DNA of 60,000 nucleotides from Nymphaea colorata (lineage: Eukaryota > Streptophyta > Magnoliopsida > Nymphaeales > Nymphaeaceae). The stretch's first letter is position 1; every line of letters starts with the position of its first letter. The DNA is taken from positions 40,665,115 through 40,725,114 of the forward strand of contig NC_045138.2 in the NCBI RefSeq assembly GCF_008831285.2. The letters are read 5' to 3'. The notes beneath the pieces were generated by a model. The model ran no database searches. It was not told where the DNA came from and was given only the letters and a program-made list of their open reading frames with translations. The position numbers and the translations under genes are program-made. Shown piece by piece: positions 37,690-60,000 of the stretch.

Positions 37690-38470
37690 CGAGATCCTAA
37701 GATATATATGTCAACTACAGAGGGTAATCTATTGGTGTTGGTTTGAAAGCTTCTTACTAGAATTTCAAAGTCATGGGTTCCATCAGTACTCATAACTGCA
37801 CCATTTTCTCTTTATTTTTCAAGGTGATAACTGCTACACTTTTGTTGGTATGTATTGACGATATCATTATTATAAAAAATGATCAAGAGTATATCCAAAA
37901 TAAATAAATAAATAAATTTGAGTCAGATGTTTAAGATGAAAGATTGTGAGAATCCTTGTGCTTTCCTGGAGTAGAAGTGCTGGCGATAAGGATGATAAGA
38001 AAAGAAATGACAAGGAAGGATTCAACCGTTGTGCTGTTATTGTGCAAGCAGGAGAAAACCTCGAGCAATCTCGCATAAGGAGATATTACTGATGAATGTA
38101 AACCTCCTTGTACGTCTCATATTGGTGCCTAACACAGGATTGTACGTCTTACTCAACATAAATATACTTTAGATCTGTTGGGCAAAGCTGAAATGCAGGC
38201 TTACAAGCCCCTCCCCACTACAAGATGTTTCTAGCCAGAAGTTGAGTCAGGACTCCACATATTATCGTTAGTTAATTAAATTTCTTAATTTATATATGCT
38301 TCCAAAATAGGGCATAAAGATGCAATAAAGACACTTAGATGTTTGAATAGTACAACGGGACACAGACTTTTGTGTACTCAGGGTAATTATATGCAATTTT
38401 TTTCATGCTCACACTGCTTTTGGCTGGGTTAACAATCCAGATTATAGGAAGTTAATATCAAGATATCATA
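37690..38470 (+). pseudogene. Decayed copia reverse-transcriptase/RNase H remnant
   Basis: In shifting plus-strand frames this stretch retains copia pol signatures in the right order: IYMSTTEGN (VYM.QPEGF region), GLKAS near 37735, LLVCIDDIIII (from YVDDIII) near 37830-37857, FKMKDC (FKMKDLGEL) near 37930, LDLLGKAEMQAYKP near 38170 and GHKDAIKTLRCLNSTTGH near 38305. Many stops and indels break it, and no LTRs were found. It is an old fragment, not related by orientation to the element at 5023-9514. Confidence 0.75.
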
Positions 38471-38560
38471 TTTTTATTAGTCTTAATCTTGTCTCTTAGA
38501 ATAGCAAAAGCAAAAGACAGTAGTTAGGTCTAATAGTAGAAGCTGGAAAATGCAGCGATG

Positions 38561-38604
<44 letters not shown>

Positions 38605-39062
38605 CTTGCCATTGTTACACTACTATAGAAGGATTCAAACAGAGTCTCTAAGTATATGATACTGAGGGCTCTGGGAAAAAAGTACAGATACTGAAACTAA
38701 GCAGGGTGGTGAACAGGATGGGTTAAAAATATACAGGAACCTGGATTTGTGGCCAAAGGTTAATTCAGAACTTCAATAACCAATTTCATGGATTAACAGT
38801 CTTTAATTACAGCTGTATGGTACAAAACTGTTTTCCTTTTGACAACTAACAAAGCATAGGGAGCAGAGGATGAAAACCACAAACTTTGCTCCACCATCAA
38901 GAACAACCTCTTCTTCGAACGCGTCTTTGCCTAACATATATGCACCCTTGAGTATGCCACCAGATTCTTTCTCAAACTTAACAGATTCTTTTACGGCCCC
39001 ATCATATGAAAGAGGTTTGTAGCAATCAAGTCATAGGTACAAGAAGACGTATGGCAGACCAT
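38471..39062. other. Spacer and MUS81 3' UTR
   Basis: Includes a (GT)n(GA)n tract at 38560-38604 and the sequence just after the MUS81 stop. A minus-strand open stretch at 38870-39010 follows the stop and probably is only 3' UTR. Confidence 0.45.
38560..38604. repeat. Compound (GT)n(GA)n microsatellite
   Basis: About 11 GT units followed by about 12 GA units. Confidence 0.9.
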
Positions 39063-49387
<10,325 letters not shown>

Positions 49388-51202
49388 TTTAGGGCTTCAA
49401 ATCATGAATGAAAGAGAGCAGAGAAAGACCGGAGGAAGGAGAAAGCCACGGAACTGGGAAGAATTGAAGGTTCACGGTTCACCAATCACCATGAAGAAGG
49501 GAGACGATCCACGGACCGTTGGAGAGGGACAAAGGAGACAAGAAATGGCGGGCTTAGGGTTCTCCTCCTATATCATTTCTAGCGGCAAAAGAGCGTTCAA
49601 ATCTCCTGGTTGTCAAAACGGGTCGGAGCGCATGGCCAATCGGGTCCGAATTCAACAACAAAACAATAAAATGTTCGTTTATGAAGTAAAAATAAATTAA
49701 TTATTCACAAACCAATTCATGTTTTAAATTGAAAAAAGAAACGTTGGTAAGGCCAAGCTTTTAATTTCCAGAATTACTGAATGATTCCATAGTAACCCTT
49801 GAAAAAAGTTTAAAATTTTGAGATTTCATGAGTAATTAAAAAATTTATATTTAGGTCCTTCATACTGCCAAATTTCAGCAGTTGCTATTTTGTTGAGAAG
49901 TACTAAGTATCTAAATTTATATTCTGTAGATTTATTTATTTTTATGTTTTCATTTGAAGAACTTACACCACACTTACAATAGCAATGTTAATGGTTCGAA
50001 TATTTTTTTTTATATATTCAATCTGTATTTGAATTCAAGTATTTTGTTTCAATAAGAAAAATCACTTGCAAATTCGAATGTGGATATAGTAGAAGCTTTT
50101 TTTGGTCCCAACCAAACCAAACAGCTATGCGATTTAATGAACATTTAAGTAAAATTGCGTGTGAAATCAGATGCCATTATGATTCTTTTATATTTATATT
50201 AATTTGATTTCAAGTCCAATTAAATAAGATTTGAGTAATGGAGCACCAAATCACGCTTGTACTCGTATGGATGTGGATATGGATATAGGAAGGTGGGTAC
50301 CGACACTGTAATCTTAGAAGTTATAAAATATGGAGATGCAATGAGATGTATATATGTACATGTACATATTATCGTATTTATTCATGAATCACCTAAGAAG
50401 AGTGAATACATATTGGCAAACTTCTAAGCAATATGGTTTTTGATAAATTTAATTGAGTGGGACATCTTTAGTTGAAAGGAAATTTTGCAAAAGATACATA
50501 TAGCTTGTAAAAAGTAGTAAGATTACACTCAAGTTTGAAGATTTTACAAGTAACAAACTGAATTACATACAAAAGCGTCAGTTAAATGAAAGAAATTAAA
50601 AGCTAAGCATGTTTTTCTTAAAACTATTAGGACTTCATTCTGTTTTGAAAAGTATTGGCCATCTTAATATTTTATAACATCTCACAGGACGTGGCAGCGT
50701 TACCAGGTCAGGGCTTGATTTTGAGACTCACTACCTCAACGAGAAGTTACCCATCATGAGTCATGACCTTTACCATAGTTAGGATGAAGCTAGTTATACG
50801 TATACCCTTTATGTATAGTATAGGAGTGTGTAATGACTAAAATACCTATCACAAAGTAAAAAAAGACAAAAAAAAAATACACTTTATTATCAAAAAAATC
50901 TAAAATACTCTAACCCTTTTTTATTTTTTAGAAGAGTGTATGGTTGTTGCATGTACAGCCCTGTGTACGCAACTCGATGTCTGACCCTTCAAGTGACCGG
51001 AATTTGTGAGCTGCCGGTTCAACTTGGCAGGGGCGGCCACTTCTCCGAAGCTCAGGTGAGACAAGGAAGAACAGTGCGATCCAGAAACATGACAATTCCT
51101 TGTCACGGACAAACGAAGTCCGATCTGAAAGTCGAGACGAGAGACAGTTTTTGGCACAGACCTGATCTTGGAATTCTAAAAAGGTTGGAAGTTCATAACC
51201 TT

Positions 51203-51233
<31 letters not shown>

Positions 51234-51577
51234 CTTTAATCAATATGTGCCAGGTCTTCATGCTCCTTCTGGTGAAAAGGGTTCGAATTTTTTGCTTTAA
51301 CAGTGAGACCAGCAAATACATTTGGGTAACAACAACCATGTGCCACAAATTTCTTGAGCAATCAATGATGAAGAAATAATTCATTACCACCTTTTATGGT
51401 TCCAACCAAAATTACAGATATGAAATATGGCGTGAAGCATGAGCACTTAGTTGCTCATAAAAGCCATAAATAGGGGAATACACTTTCTATTACTGCTAAA
51501 CTGAAATCTAAGTGGTAACAGTACTAGTGAAGTTATATCAAGCATGGAATCTGGGGGAGGAGGGAGCAGGGTAGCAT
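49388..51577. other. Spacer between GASA and MUS81 genes
   Basis: Contains the MUS81 5' UTR and promoter (about 49388-49650) and an AT-rich middle with repeat-like segments (49980-50400, including GGATATGGATATAGGAAGG). From about 50930 it includes an unassigned stretch with a (GA)n run at 51212-51231 and then the GASA 3' UTR. No gene is recognised with confidence. Confidence 0.4.
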
Positions 51578-52591
51578 TCAAGGGCACTTGGGTCCTCCCC
51601 TCTTGGTTTTCCAGTTGTTGTAGCAAGGGCAGACCTGCTTGTTCCCATAGGTACCAGGGGGAACACACAGGCAGGTCGCACAGCACTTCTCACAGAAGAA
51701 GAGGCAAGCCTTCTTGTAAGCTGTTGCAGAGCACCTGATGTTGCACCTTGGTGTGCATTCTGCAAAATAATCACAAGAAATATCAGTTTCACGCATGTAC
51801 ACACACATATACAGAGAAAAAGAGACGGAGAAAGAGCCGAACCTTGGGGATGAAGGCTGCCCTGTCTGGCTCCATACTGCAAGGCAAGATCCTCGGTTAG
51901 TTCTGGATACAGAGAAACCCTGTGTGGAAAAGGTTGAACTAGAAAAAAGGTTGAGAAGATAATCTCACCATATCAAGAGAGGCTGCTTCTGATTTTAGTG
52001 CTGTCCCTGAGTCGGCCTGGAATGAAGAAGATTAGTCAGCAAAGACGAGTAATTTACGCCGACAAAAGCATAAAAATTAGACAGAAAACTTCGCTTTAGG
52101 TTCTCTGTCAATTGTGTGAAATGGTACTTTGGAAAGAGTACAGTCTAATATTTCTGTGGACCTGTTTTCAATAGTCAAGAGGGTAGACTAATTTGAACTC
52201 AGTTTAGTCATGCTTCTATATGAACTACAGGGAAAGGCCATCTATCAGTGTTCAGAAAGACAGGTGGAAGATCACAATTCCTAGTCATGGAGTAGCCACG
52301 TCTACCAAGAAAAGCAGAAGACCATGCCGATCCACTGACTGCCCCTTCCCAGCACTCGGAGAATCGCATGACACCGGCTAAGACTTTTTTATCATGCACA
52401 AATGGACACATCTGAACTTAGAAATTCGATGGACAGCCCATATCATTCACATGCTATCAGGCAATCAGAACTGCAGAAACCGATACAGGACTACAAAAAG
52501 TAGAAAAACAACTTGAATTCCTTACATTGCTCTCCCACGAAAGCAGCAGCAGCAGCACCAAGCAAAGAAGAGAAACTTGACGCATTGCCAT
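51578..52591 (-). CDS. GASA/snakin gibberellin-regulated cysteine-rich peptide
   Basis: Four exons: 52591-52526, 52016-51969, 51876-51843, 51759-51578; GT-AG, in phase, 109 residues. Exon 1 encodes a signal peptide (QVSLLCLVLLLLLSW), exons 2-3 a short variable linker (ADSGTALKSEAASLDM, YGARQGSLHPQ), and exon 4 the GASA domain with all 12 cysteines: ECTPRCNIRC, CLFFCEKCCATCLCVPPGTY, QVCPCY and the terminal KCP. GASA/snakin peptides are secreted, disulfide-rich, and act in growth, hormone response and pathogen defence. A second in-frame ATG lies six bases downstream at 52585; either start keeps the signal peptide. A TATA box lies about 110 bp upstream. Confidence 0.95.
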
Positions 52592-52694
52592 TGCAGATGA
52601 TATGGAGGAGAAAGGAAGATGTTAAAGAAAGATCTCCTCTTTTCTCTTTATATGAATGTGGTGAAGGGGATGAATTTCTTGATCATGAAGAGGG

Positions 52695-52704
52695 CTATTT
52701 ATAG
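52695..52704 (-). promoter_or_regulatory. TATA box of the GASA gene
   Basis: Reads CTATAAATAG on the gene strand, about 104-113 bp upstream of the ATG at 52591, a normal distance for a plant core promoter with an approximately 75-nt leader. Confidence 0.7.
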
Positions 52705-52861
52705 TGATGAGGTGCAGGACATGGCTGACCAAACTACCCCTTATCCAAGTAGGCAATGTGGCTGGTTCGAGCCATTACGTTCAGAGCTACTGTACACAAA
52801 CAAAGCAGAAAGTGGCATTATTAGTGAATGGTGCATGAAAGCGTTGGGCTTTATCTCAGCT

Positions 52862-52907
52862 CATGCATGTGACAAGTTGGGAGGTGAGTGTGTGGAGCCC
52901 ATGCATG
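52862..52907 (-). promoter_or_regulatory. Pair of RY (CATGCATG) motifs upstream of GASA
   Basis: Two palindromic CATGCATG motifs at 52862-52869 and 52900-52907, 38 bp apart and about 160-210 bp upstream of the TATA box. RY motifs are bound by B3-domain factors of the ABI3/FUS3/LEC2 type. Function here is inferred from sequence only. Confidence 0.45.
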
Positions 52908-54646
52908 TGCACCCACATGGAAGTAGCAAGCCGAATCACTCAATCTTTCTGCTTTTATTGAATCATCACATATACACAGAACCAACATCATATATATACA
53001 GTAGCAACACGTGAATGCAGTAACTAGGCTAACCGCAACTGTGCAATGTGGGCACAGGCTCAGCTGCTAGGGACAGTATCATAGGTTAAGGATTTCAAGA
53101 AGTTTCGATTTCGGACAACTGAATACGTTGGAGATCGGGCCAAGATCAAATCGAATCTGACTGAAGATGACAAACTCAGCGAATCAGACTAGATCTGTCT
53201 GCAAGCTTTATGAATAAGTCCATACATGCTAATGGTGACCATGTAGCAGCAGCAATGGCATCCCACTGGTTTTAACTTTTAAGCAGTCGCAGTTAAAACA
53301 TGAAACATTATGGTAAATGAGAAAAGGAAGTTTGAAGATTTGGTGGCATTTCCTTTTCGCAGAAAGGAGCGGAAGAAAGCTGAAAGCGAAGTTGTTTCAC
53401 TGATTATAGTTGTATGACTCGGGAACTAATTGAAATATGCCATCTTCAGTTTCATGTTTCACGAAAATCTAGCGATGTGTTACGTGAAATCATGATTTTA
53501 AAGGAGAATTCGACATGGTAGACCTCAAAATCTGTTAGAACTCTGTCCCTAGATTCTGTTTTAGAGTGGAAAAAGGAAATGGTGTTTTTACCACTCATTT
53601 GCCTGCAGATGAACCATCTGGCGTCTGCCCCTTCAAATTTTTTACGTTTGGGTTGAAGCAGGGTGAATTGAATAGTTGGTTGTGAGGTAAATGCCGTGCA
53701 TTTAATTTTTATCTTCAACAGCCCCGTCTGTCCAACTTCAACTACCGGTTGTGTAGGTTAACTCAAGCACGTGAAGCAACAGTAAAAGTATATCTTTAAT
53801 TAGTTCAAGATTTTGGATTTTGGTCACTCGGATACTCAAATCTGAGTGGTTGAACCGTCTTTCTCCTGAATAATAGGTCTAGACCAATCTTAGCAGTGGT
53901 AGATATATAGGAATTTTTCATTTTTGGTCCCACCTTTGGACGAAAATATGTAAACATGGATCACCTTTTTAGAAATATCTTTAAACGTGCCACATTTTAT
54001 TATGAAAGGTTTAGAATAAGAGTCTAGAGTTAATTTTAGTTAACTTCAAAATGAGAAATATACATGATAATTTAATCTAATGATGGAAGGTAAGTTTGGA
54101 GGAAAGTGCAGCTAAAGTTTTTTTATTTATATTTTTTTAAAAAAATCTCATCTAATTCTTTTTTTTGTAGTTTTCATTTAGATGTCGAAGTAACCTTAAA
54201 CACTGAGGCAGGAAGAAGGGGAGGGGCTTCAGCCTCTTTAAGGTTCCTCGCCCTTCCCCGATTAAGAAGATTATAAAACAATTTCTTTTTTTGAAATTAT
54301 GAGCAAAAAATAAGCAAAAAAGTGGATTTTTTCCAAAAATTTAAGGCTATGCACTCGATTGTCCACTAAGCACGTGAGCGCCCGTTGTGGCTTGCTTTCC
54401 ATGGATGTTTTTGGTGATCCCAGACCACAAGCAGTAATGGTAAAAAGTTCTTTTCTATATAGCACCATTATTACTTAAGAGAGAGAAAGAGAGAAACACA
54501 AAGTACATAACATAATTGGACGCATTAGACCAAGGAGAGCTTTTATAAATATAAATATAAAGGATTTACAGATTTTTCAATTTGGGTTTGAATGAAAAAA
54601 TCCTCCAATACATCAACTGATCGTGATTGGACCAACTTCAAGATGG

Positions 54647-54683
<37 letters not shown>

Positions 54684-57600
54684 GGACGAACTAGCTTGAG
54701 TTGTTGAGAGACTTACCGCTCACTTACATTGTAAAAGAACCCCAGTGCCATTCCCCTTCGGCCCTAACATTCTAACATGTGTTGGCTTACATCACAGAAG
54801 ACATATATGATATACCTATGATATTTGAACCAACTATTGGTTGTCTACGGGCAAGAGAGAGAAAGAGAGAGATACAGATAGCTCGCAAACAAAAAGCGCA
54901 GGGATCTCTTAATCTCTCTCTCCACCATTAAAAGCGATAGAAATGGAGAGAGGGAAAGAACGTTGGCATGGTCTTGAATGGTGACGACAAGGGAGCCCAC
55001 GGCATGTGCAGTGTCTTCTAAGGTAGTGCAGAAGTTTTGCAAGTTCCCTTCCTCCGAAGATCGTTGCCGATGGGACAGTTGGACCGGCCTTCCCACCACA
55101 AAGGTTAATTTTCACAGGTTGATCAGGAACCAGAGGACGTACGAGTCCCATCAACTAACAGACCTTTAAGTAGGCGGATGGAATCATAAACAATAAATAC
55201 TGTCATCATTTTTGAAAAATAAGAGTTTTACACGGTACTGCCAGTCATAAATCTATGTAGTTAAAATGTCTTGTACATTTTTATGACAAAATTTTGACAT
55301 TTCTAAAATAATGGAGTCATAACACTGTTTGCAGTGAGGAATGATCTAAGTGGGAAGGGCAGTCAACATTTCAAATGGCATGGTGGAGTGCCTGAATAAA
55401 GTAGTTAACTTTGTTAGATAAATTTCTTATTGTTTCTTTACTTCATATCATGTTCGAGTAAAAGGTCATTGAGACAGAGCATAGGAATGTGAGGCACCTG
55501 CAGCATCCTTCCTGTAAATAGAATAAGAACAGTTTCCCGGTTAATTATACTTAATACAAACAAAAGTTATCACATAAGGTAGGTAATGGCCCCAGAGAAA
55601 GCACACATGCACCATCATGTCTAATTAACAGACAAACAAGGCTAATAATGTTAAGTGCTCTAACTGGGAGCTGAGATTTCCAGCTGTAATTTGTCCATCA
55701 CACAACTGGGAAGTCCCTAAATGCAGAAGAAACAGAGAACAGAGCTCTGAAAGAAAAGAACAGCTGTTGAACAAACTGATATGATATGCGGGCCCGAGTT
55801 CTAGCATGGATATAGAAGCTCAATGGAGTGTGATACGGCTAACCTTTTGGCTTTTATATAGCAAAAAAGCTGGAGTGTAAATGATAATATATGCGGCACT
55901 CGAATTGAAATGTGTAGTATAAGACAGGGAAAGGAGGAAAGGATTCAGCCTTTCACTTGGGCAATATGATTCCCTCCCACTCTCCTGAAACAAGACACTT
56001 TGTTATAAGAAAACTCCCAAAGATTAGTACTTACACTGCCAGGAAAGTCATGAGAATCAAGAATTGGATCGTAAGGGCTCACATACATTATATATACATA
56101 TATATATTCATGAAAATGTCGGAACAATGGAGTATAATTCATAAATTGGATCGAGTTCCCCATCCGGACCGAACGTGACCAACATCCTCATAATGTCATA
56201 AATTTTCGCATTAAAATTAGTTATCGGATTCCTGAATATTTTCCTGGGCACTGCCCATGTGGTCGGATTGTCTTGTCAACACCACCAAATCAATGGGATA
56301 TCAAAAGTTAGCCAATGTTGGTGGTATTCCTTGCTGCCGCACCAACAGCCGTGGAGGAGCTTCAAGGGTTTCATCAGCTGGGGGACAATTACCAATGTGC
56401 AGTATCATGAATTTTCTCATGGGCTGTCCAAAGAAACAGATTGTCTGGATCGCAGATATGATTTGACAAAGATTGTGGGCTCCAACGATGGTGCAAAGAC
56501 AAGCCTTTGAAGCACACGTCTCCATCTGCAAATTGATCGCATTCAAGAAGTAACTTGATAACGATCACTATAAAGGTTCCATGATCACATCACTCTGCGA
56601 AAAAAGTTGTCCACAGATCAAAAACTGTAAAGATTTAGCTGTGAGCCGAGGTCAAGTGATGTTAAGATCAGCAGTAGCTCAAATTTACAGTTACTGCTCT
56701 TAGTGTTCTGCTCGACAGTACTTTAAATGCTAGAATGGAATTAAGATGGCTCATTTAACACTACCCTTTTCAAATTCGTAACGTCTTTCTCGGTATAGTA
56801 ACATCCGAGAGCATAGAGTAGACAGAGGCGTAGCAAAATGCTTTTATTGAGCAAACCAACCTACGAACAGCTAGGACAGATAGCAAAAAATGTAATGTGA
56901 TGAAGGACATACACTATAGGGGGAATCTACCTACTTGTTGACATTCATGAACTCATGGCAAGGTGTCCAAAAATTGGAGGGTCCATGTGAATGGGCTCCA
57001 GTGAATTGTTTGGGGTCTTATCAACTCAAGCCACACTTCACGCTTTTGTTTCTCTGCTCACATGGGTAGGTGCCCACAGTTCATTAGAGCTGTTGCACCA
57101 CATCCACATACTCCCTCTCTTTTTCTCTCTCTATTGGGAGTTTGCGGTGGGAATGAGAGGCGGTGGGACACAGAGACAGAAAGAGTTGATTGTAGACATT
57201 TATTGCTTGAGACACAAAGGAGACACAGTACATGAGCATGTGATGTTTGTACAATCCATGCACTGCCAAGATGTTAAAATGTCTCATTGTGCAAGTTTCT
57301 TAGTGTCACTCACCTTCGCCTAATGTCTATTTTGTTTCCCCACTGACGCCAACGTATAACCAACAAGGAATTGAACCTCCACTGGTGTGGCTAGGATGTT
57401 CATTGAGGCCTTCAGGGCGTTTGATTGGAGTTCTTAGGGCACGAGGAGCTGGGAGTCTGGGACGTTGAGTTCTCTAGACATGTATCACGTCCCAATCGAC
57501 AAAACGGTGAATCTGTCTACTGTTTTATGAAATTAAGAACGAGCAAAGTGTCCATTACGTGTATTTGCGAATCAAATCATGACTGAAACGTAGGACATGC

Positions 57601-59598
57601 AAAAGACAAACCCATGCACGTCTCTCAAAACTTTATTCCTGCGTCCTATTCTTACTAAAAAAAAAAAAGTTGATTCGTGGACACTCCGTGTCTAGAGAAC
57701 ATTTGTTGTTATGAATAAAATGCTTCCTCTTCTCGGGGCCACATGTTTTATCGTTATTTTTAGGACTGGAGGAACAAGACGTCCTGTTCTTAGAATCTTT
57801 AGAAAACAAGAATCAAACACACTCTCCAGTTAATCAAGATAAAAGGCTCAAGACCTTAAACTTGTAATAGTCTGCCCAATCCCAACTTTGGCTACCAACA
57901 GAAGGAAAAATGGTTGCCTATCTAATCTCGGAAAACTGAATTTGGCCTTTTATTTTCCTATTGTCATGTCCATGTCCTTTTTTTCAATGAATTATGGGAT
58001 TGCATTATTCATGTGGGGCTAGCATTTTTTGGAAAGAAATTTGGAATGTCGATATATAACATTATGTTGTTACCAAGTGGGGTTGTCGATGAGCTCAACG
58101 TGAATTACAGATAGGTGGGCCAAGGTCCAGGCCGGCTTGTTAGGTGGGCTTCCTAGGTTCAGGACCAGATAAGAACGTATCGGCTCCATTGGCCCTGTTC
58201 AATGCTCAATTGTAAGTGTGTTTGCTATTTGTCCATACATTTGGACCAGACAAGATCGTTCTTATGTACAGCACTGTTCCTGCTGAGGAAGAAATTACGT
58301 GCAAACGGATAGTTATGTACTGGAACTTGGATAGGGTGGCAGACGGTTCACATTCGCCAAATACAATGAAAGTCCGATCGACGGTCCAACCAAAGATGGG
58401 GAAGGCCCCTTGCCATTTCTGACCTATTTGCAATCCTATTACTCCGTGATTGACCAGAAAATACTGTGCTTGTTACCAATGATCTATTACAGAGCAATGA
58501 CGTTTTCGCTTACCCTACAAAGTTCACTGTGTTGGATAGTGGCCATGAGCCCTATCCTTTTATTTCGTAACTGCGAGGGGGCCCACTTGCAATGCAATTA
58601 CAAGATCTACTTGCAAACGACGATTTTCAAATAAAAGTTTAAGATTTATGAACTCCAACACACTTTCAATTAACGTTTAAACCTAGTCGGACTTACTGAT
58701 CGATAAGTTTAGTAGCAATTAAAGCTACTTCTGGACTTATGTAAACTTAGAGTTATTCCATTCAACTGGATAATAGTGTCTACCACCATGCAGTGCAGTT
58801 CAAACGAATAGCGGCTACAAGGATCAAACCATGACCGAATATTGAACCTCAGCTACACATGGCCTCTCATGGCTGGTAAGAACCATATTGGAAAAGGATT
58901 GGTGAATAATTTTCTGCAAGATCTAGTGATTTCATTGTGAGTGTTTCAATTTATAGATTAATATTGACAATCCCTGGACGTTGAGAGCATTATCTTAGTT
59001 TTAGAACACCAACAACAGCGTTGTGTTGTGTTGAACTCGTAAATCCTAAAATCAGTCCTTGGCTTTCCATAGTCTTTTTGACATGTTTCCAAAAGTTCCT
59101 ACATATAGGCTTTTAGTTTCAAAATTTTCCTGAAAACAAGTGAAGACTTGGGTGGATCTTTGTGACCCGCAGGTGGGAAAAAAAGAGTCCAGGCCTCTGT
59201 GACTTAAATCTACTCTATGTCGGCGACGGCTGGTTCTTTGCAAATCTTTAGACGATATCTGCAGCCGTTTTCTAACCGATGGCAAATTTACTCGACTTGA
59301 AAATCTAATTGTATCCGAACAATTGCCATCTCTAGTTCAACCAGCATTTGACATCTCTGGTTCGGTTACAAACTAGAATGCCGATGTATGTCAGTTGACC
59401 AGAAGAAGGGCCGTACATAATAAGCGCGTTCCTTTACTCTGGAGTGGAACGGACTGAGCATGGTTTGAAGCTTCTAACTCTGTGGAAGAAGTCCCCAACT
59501 CCAAAAAACTGGAAAATCTGATCTCCCACTTGCCCACCCAAGCGCTCCGCCATTGCTGCAAGCGATGACCTTTCTTACAATAGAAGGTGGTGAACAAT
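52908..59598. other. Large intergenic region between GASA and PPR genes
   Basis: About 6.7 kb with no gene I can support. It holds an (AT)n tract at 54648-54679, AG-rich runs near 54850-54870, an exon-like but unrecognised stretch at about 54960-55160, another open but unrecognised stretch at about 56240-56510, and otherwise AT-rich DNA. Confidence 0.4.
54648..54679. repeat. (AT)n microsatellite
   Basis: About 16 AT units in intergenic DNA. Confidence 0.9.
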
Positions 59599-60000
59599 AT
59601 GAGGCAGCCTGTAACAACCTTCCGTTACAATGCTATTATCAGAAACCATCTTAGAACCAGTAGAGCTGACCAAGCTCTGCAGCACTATTTTTTTATGAGA
59701 CAAGATGGCCTCCTTCCAGATAATTTCACCATTTCTTCACTGTTAAAGCTCTGCTCTAGTCTGGATGCCGGTATGTGCAACTGTAAACTGATCCATGCGT
59801 TTGCTATCCGTTCTGGCTATCAGCAAGATGTCTTTGTTAGCACTGGCTTGGTGGAGTTGTATCTCAGCTACGGCGACCACGAAGCCGCGCACCAGTTGTT
59901 TGCTGAAATTGATAAAAGGGATGTTATCTCATGGACATCAATGATTTCTGGGTTAAATCGTAATTCACTTGGACTTGAGTCTCTTGAGCTATTTAGACGG
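59599..60000 (+). CDS. Pentatricopeptide repeat (PPR) protein, 5' part
   Basis: Open from the ATG at 59599 to the window edge (134 codons), preceded by an in-frame TAG at 59581. It encodes tandem PPR units of the PLS type: TFRYNAIIRNHLRTSRADQ, HYFFMRQDGLLPDNFTISSL, the LIHAFAIRSGYQQDVFVSTG unit, LVELYLSYGDHEAAHQLFAE and DVISWTSMISGLNRNSLGLE. This pattern is typical of plant PLS-class PPR proteins, most of which bind organellar RNA and guide editing, splicing or stability. The C-terminal part, including any E or DYW domain, is outside the window. No transit peptide is obvious before the first repeat, so an upstream start cannot be ruled out. Confidence 0.9.
   Translation, partial: MRQPVTTFRYNAIIRNHLRTSRADQALQHYFFMRQDGLLPDNFTISSLLKLCSSLDAGMCNCKLIHAFAIRSGYQQDVFVSTGLVELYLSYGDHEAAHQLFAEIDKRDVISWTSMISGLNRNSLGLESLELFRR

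Noticed and set aside
38870-39010. Minus-strand open stretch containing KESGGILKGAYMLGKDA after the MUS81 stop
   Set aside because: The real MUS81 C-terminus (NIFNFIWSS and stop) is at 39063-39164, so this lies in the 3' UTR; no family match.

Overview
The window is nuclear DNA of a flowering plant. The protein-coding genes are split by GT-AG introns, and several families are plant-specific or plant-typical: an IQD calmodulin-binding protein, a GASA/snakin cysteine-rich peptide, a PLS-type PPR protein and a PTM-like DDT/PHD protein. The space between genes holds Ty1/copia retrotransposon sequence and many (AG)n, (AT)n and (GT)n microsatellites. The clade cannot be named from the sequence alone. 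I see no bacterial operons, CRISPR arrays or tRNA/rRNA genes.

Layout from left to right. (1) 1-3500, + strand: the last two coding exons of an IQD gene. (2) 4813-11296, + strand: a mitochondrial acyl carrier protein (mtACP) gene or pseudogene, split by a 4.5-kb copia element (5023-9514) lying in the opposite orientation. The element sits exactly between a Gln codon and a Lys codon of the ACP coding sequence and is flanked by a near-perfect 5-bp target duplication. The first exon also carries two frame shifts. (3) 15819-25667, - strand: a nine-exon gene for a PTM-like chromatin protein with a Tudor/Agenet-like module, a DDT domain, a classical PHD finger and further zinc modules; one of these is split by a 29-nt exon. 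(4) 29280-35607, - strand: a ten-exon gene for mitochondrial ribosomal protein uL1. (5) 36000-38480: a small minisatellite-like region and a badly decayed copia reverse-transcriptase remnant. (6) 39063-49387, - strand: a complete 15-exon gene for the structure-specific endonuclease MUS81, whose intron 12 holds two very long (AT)n tracts. (7) 51578-52591, - strand: a four-exon GASA/snakin gene with a clear TATA box and two RY (CATGCATG) motifs upstream. (8) 59599 to the right edge, + strand: the start of a PPR gene.

The genes do not form an operon or an obvious pathway. IQD (calmodulin/microtubule), mtACP (mitochondrial lipoate/fatty-acid synthesis and complex I), PTM-like (chromatin), uL1m (mitochondrial translation), MUS81 (recombination repair), GASA (secreted peptide) and PPR (probably organelle RNA) are ordinary neighbours on a plant chromosome. 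All exon models were built by hand from splice signals, codon phase and resemblance to known families. Every exon length in the PTM, uL1m, MUS81 and GASA models is consistent with an unbroken reading frame. The most unusual feature is the copia insertion in the mtACP coding sequence, where the duplicated target site now looks like a splice acceptor.
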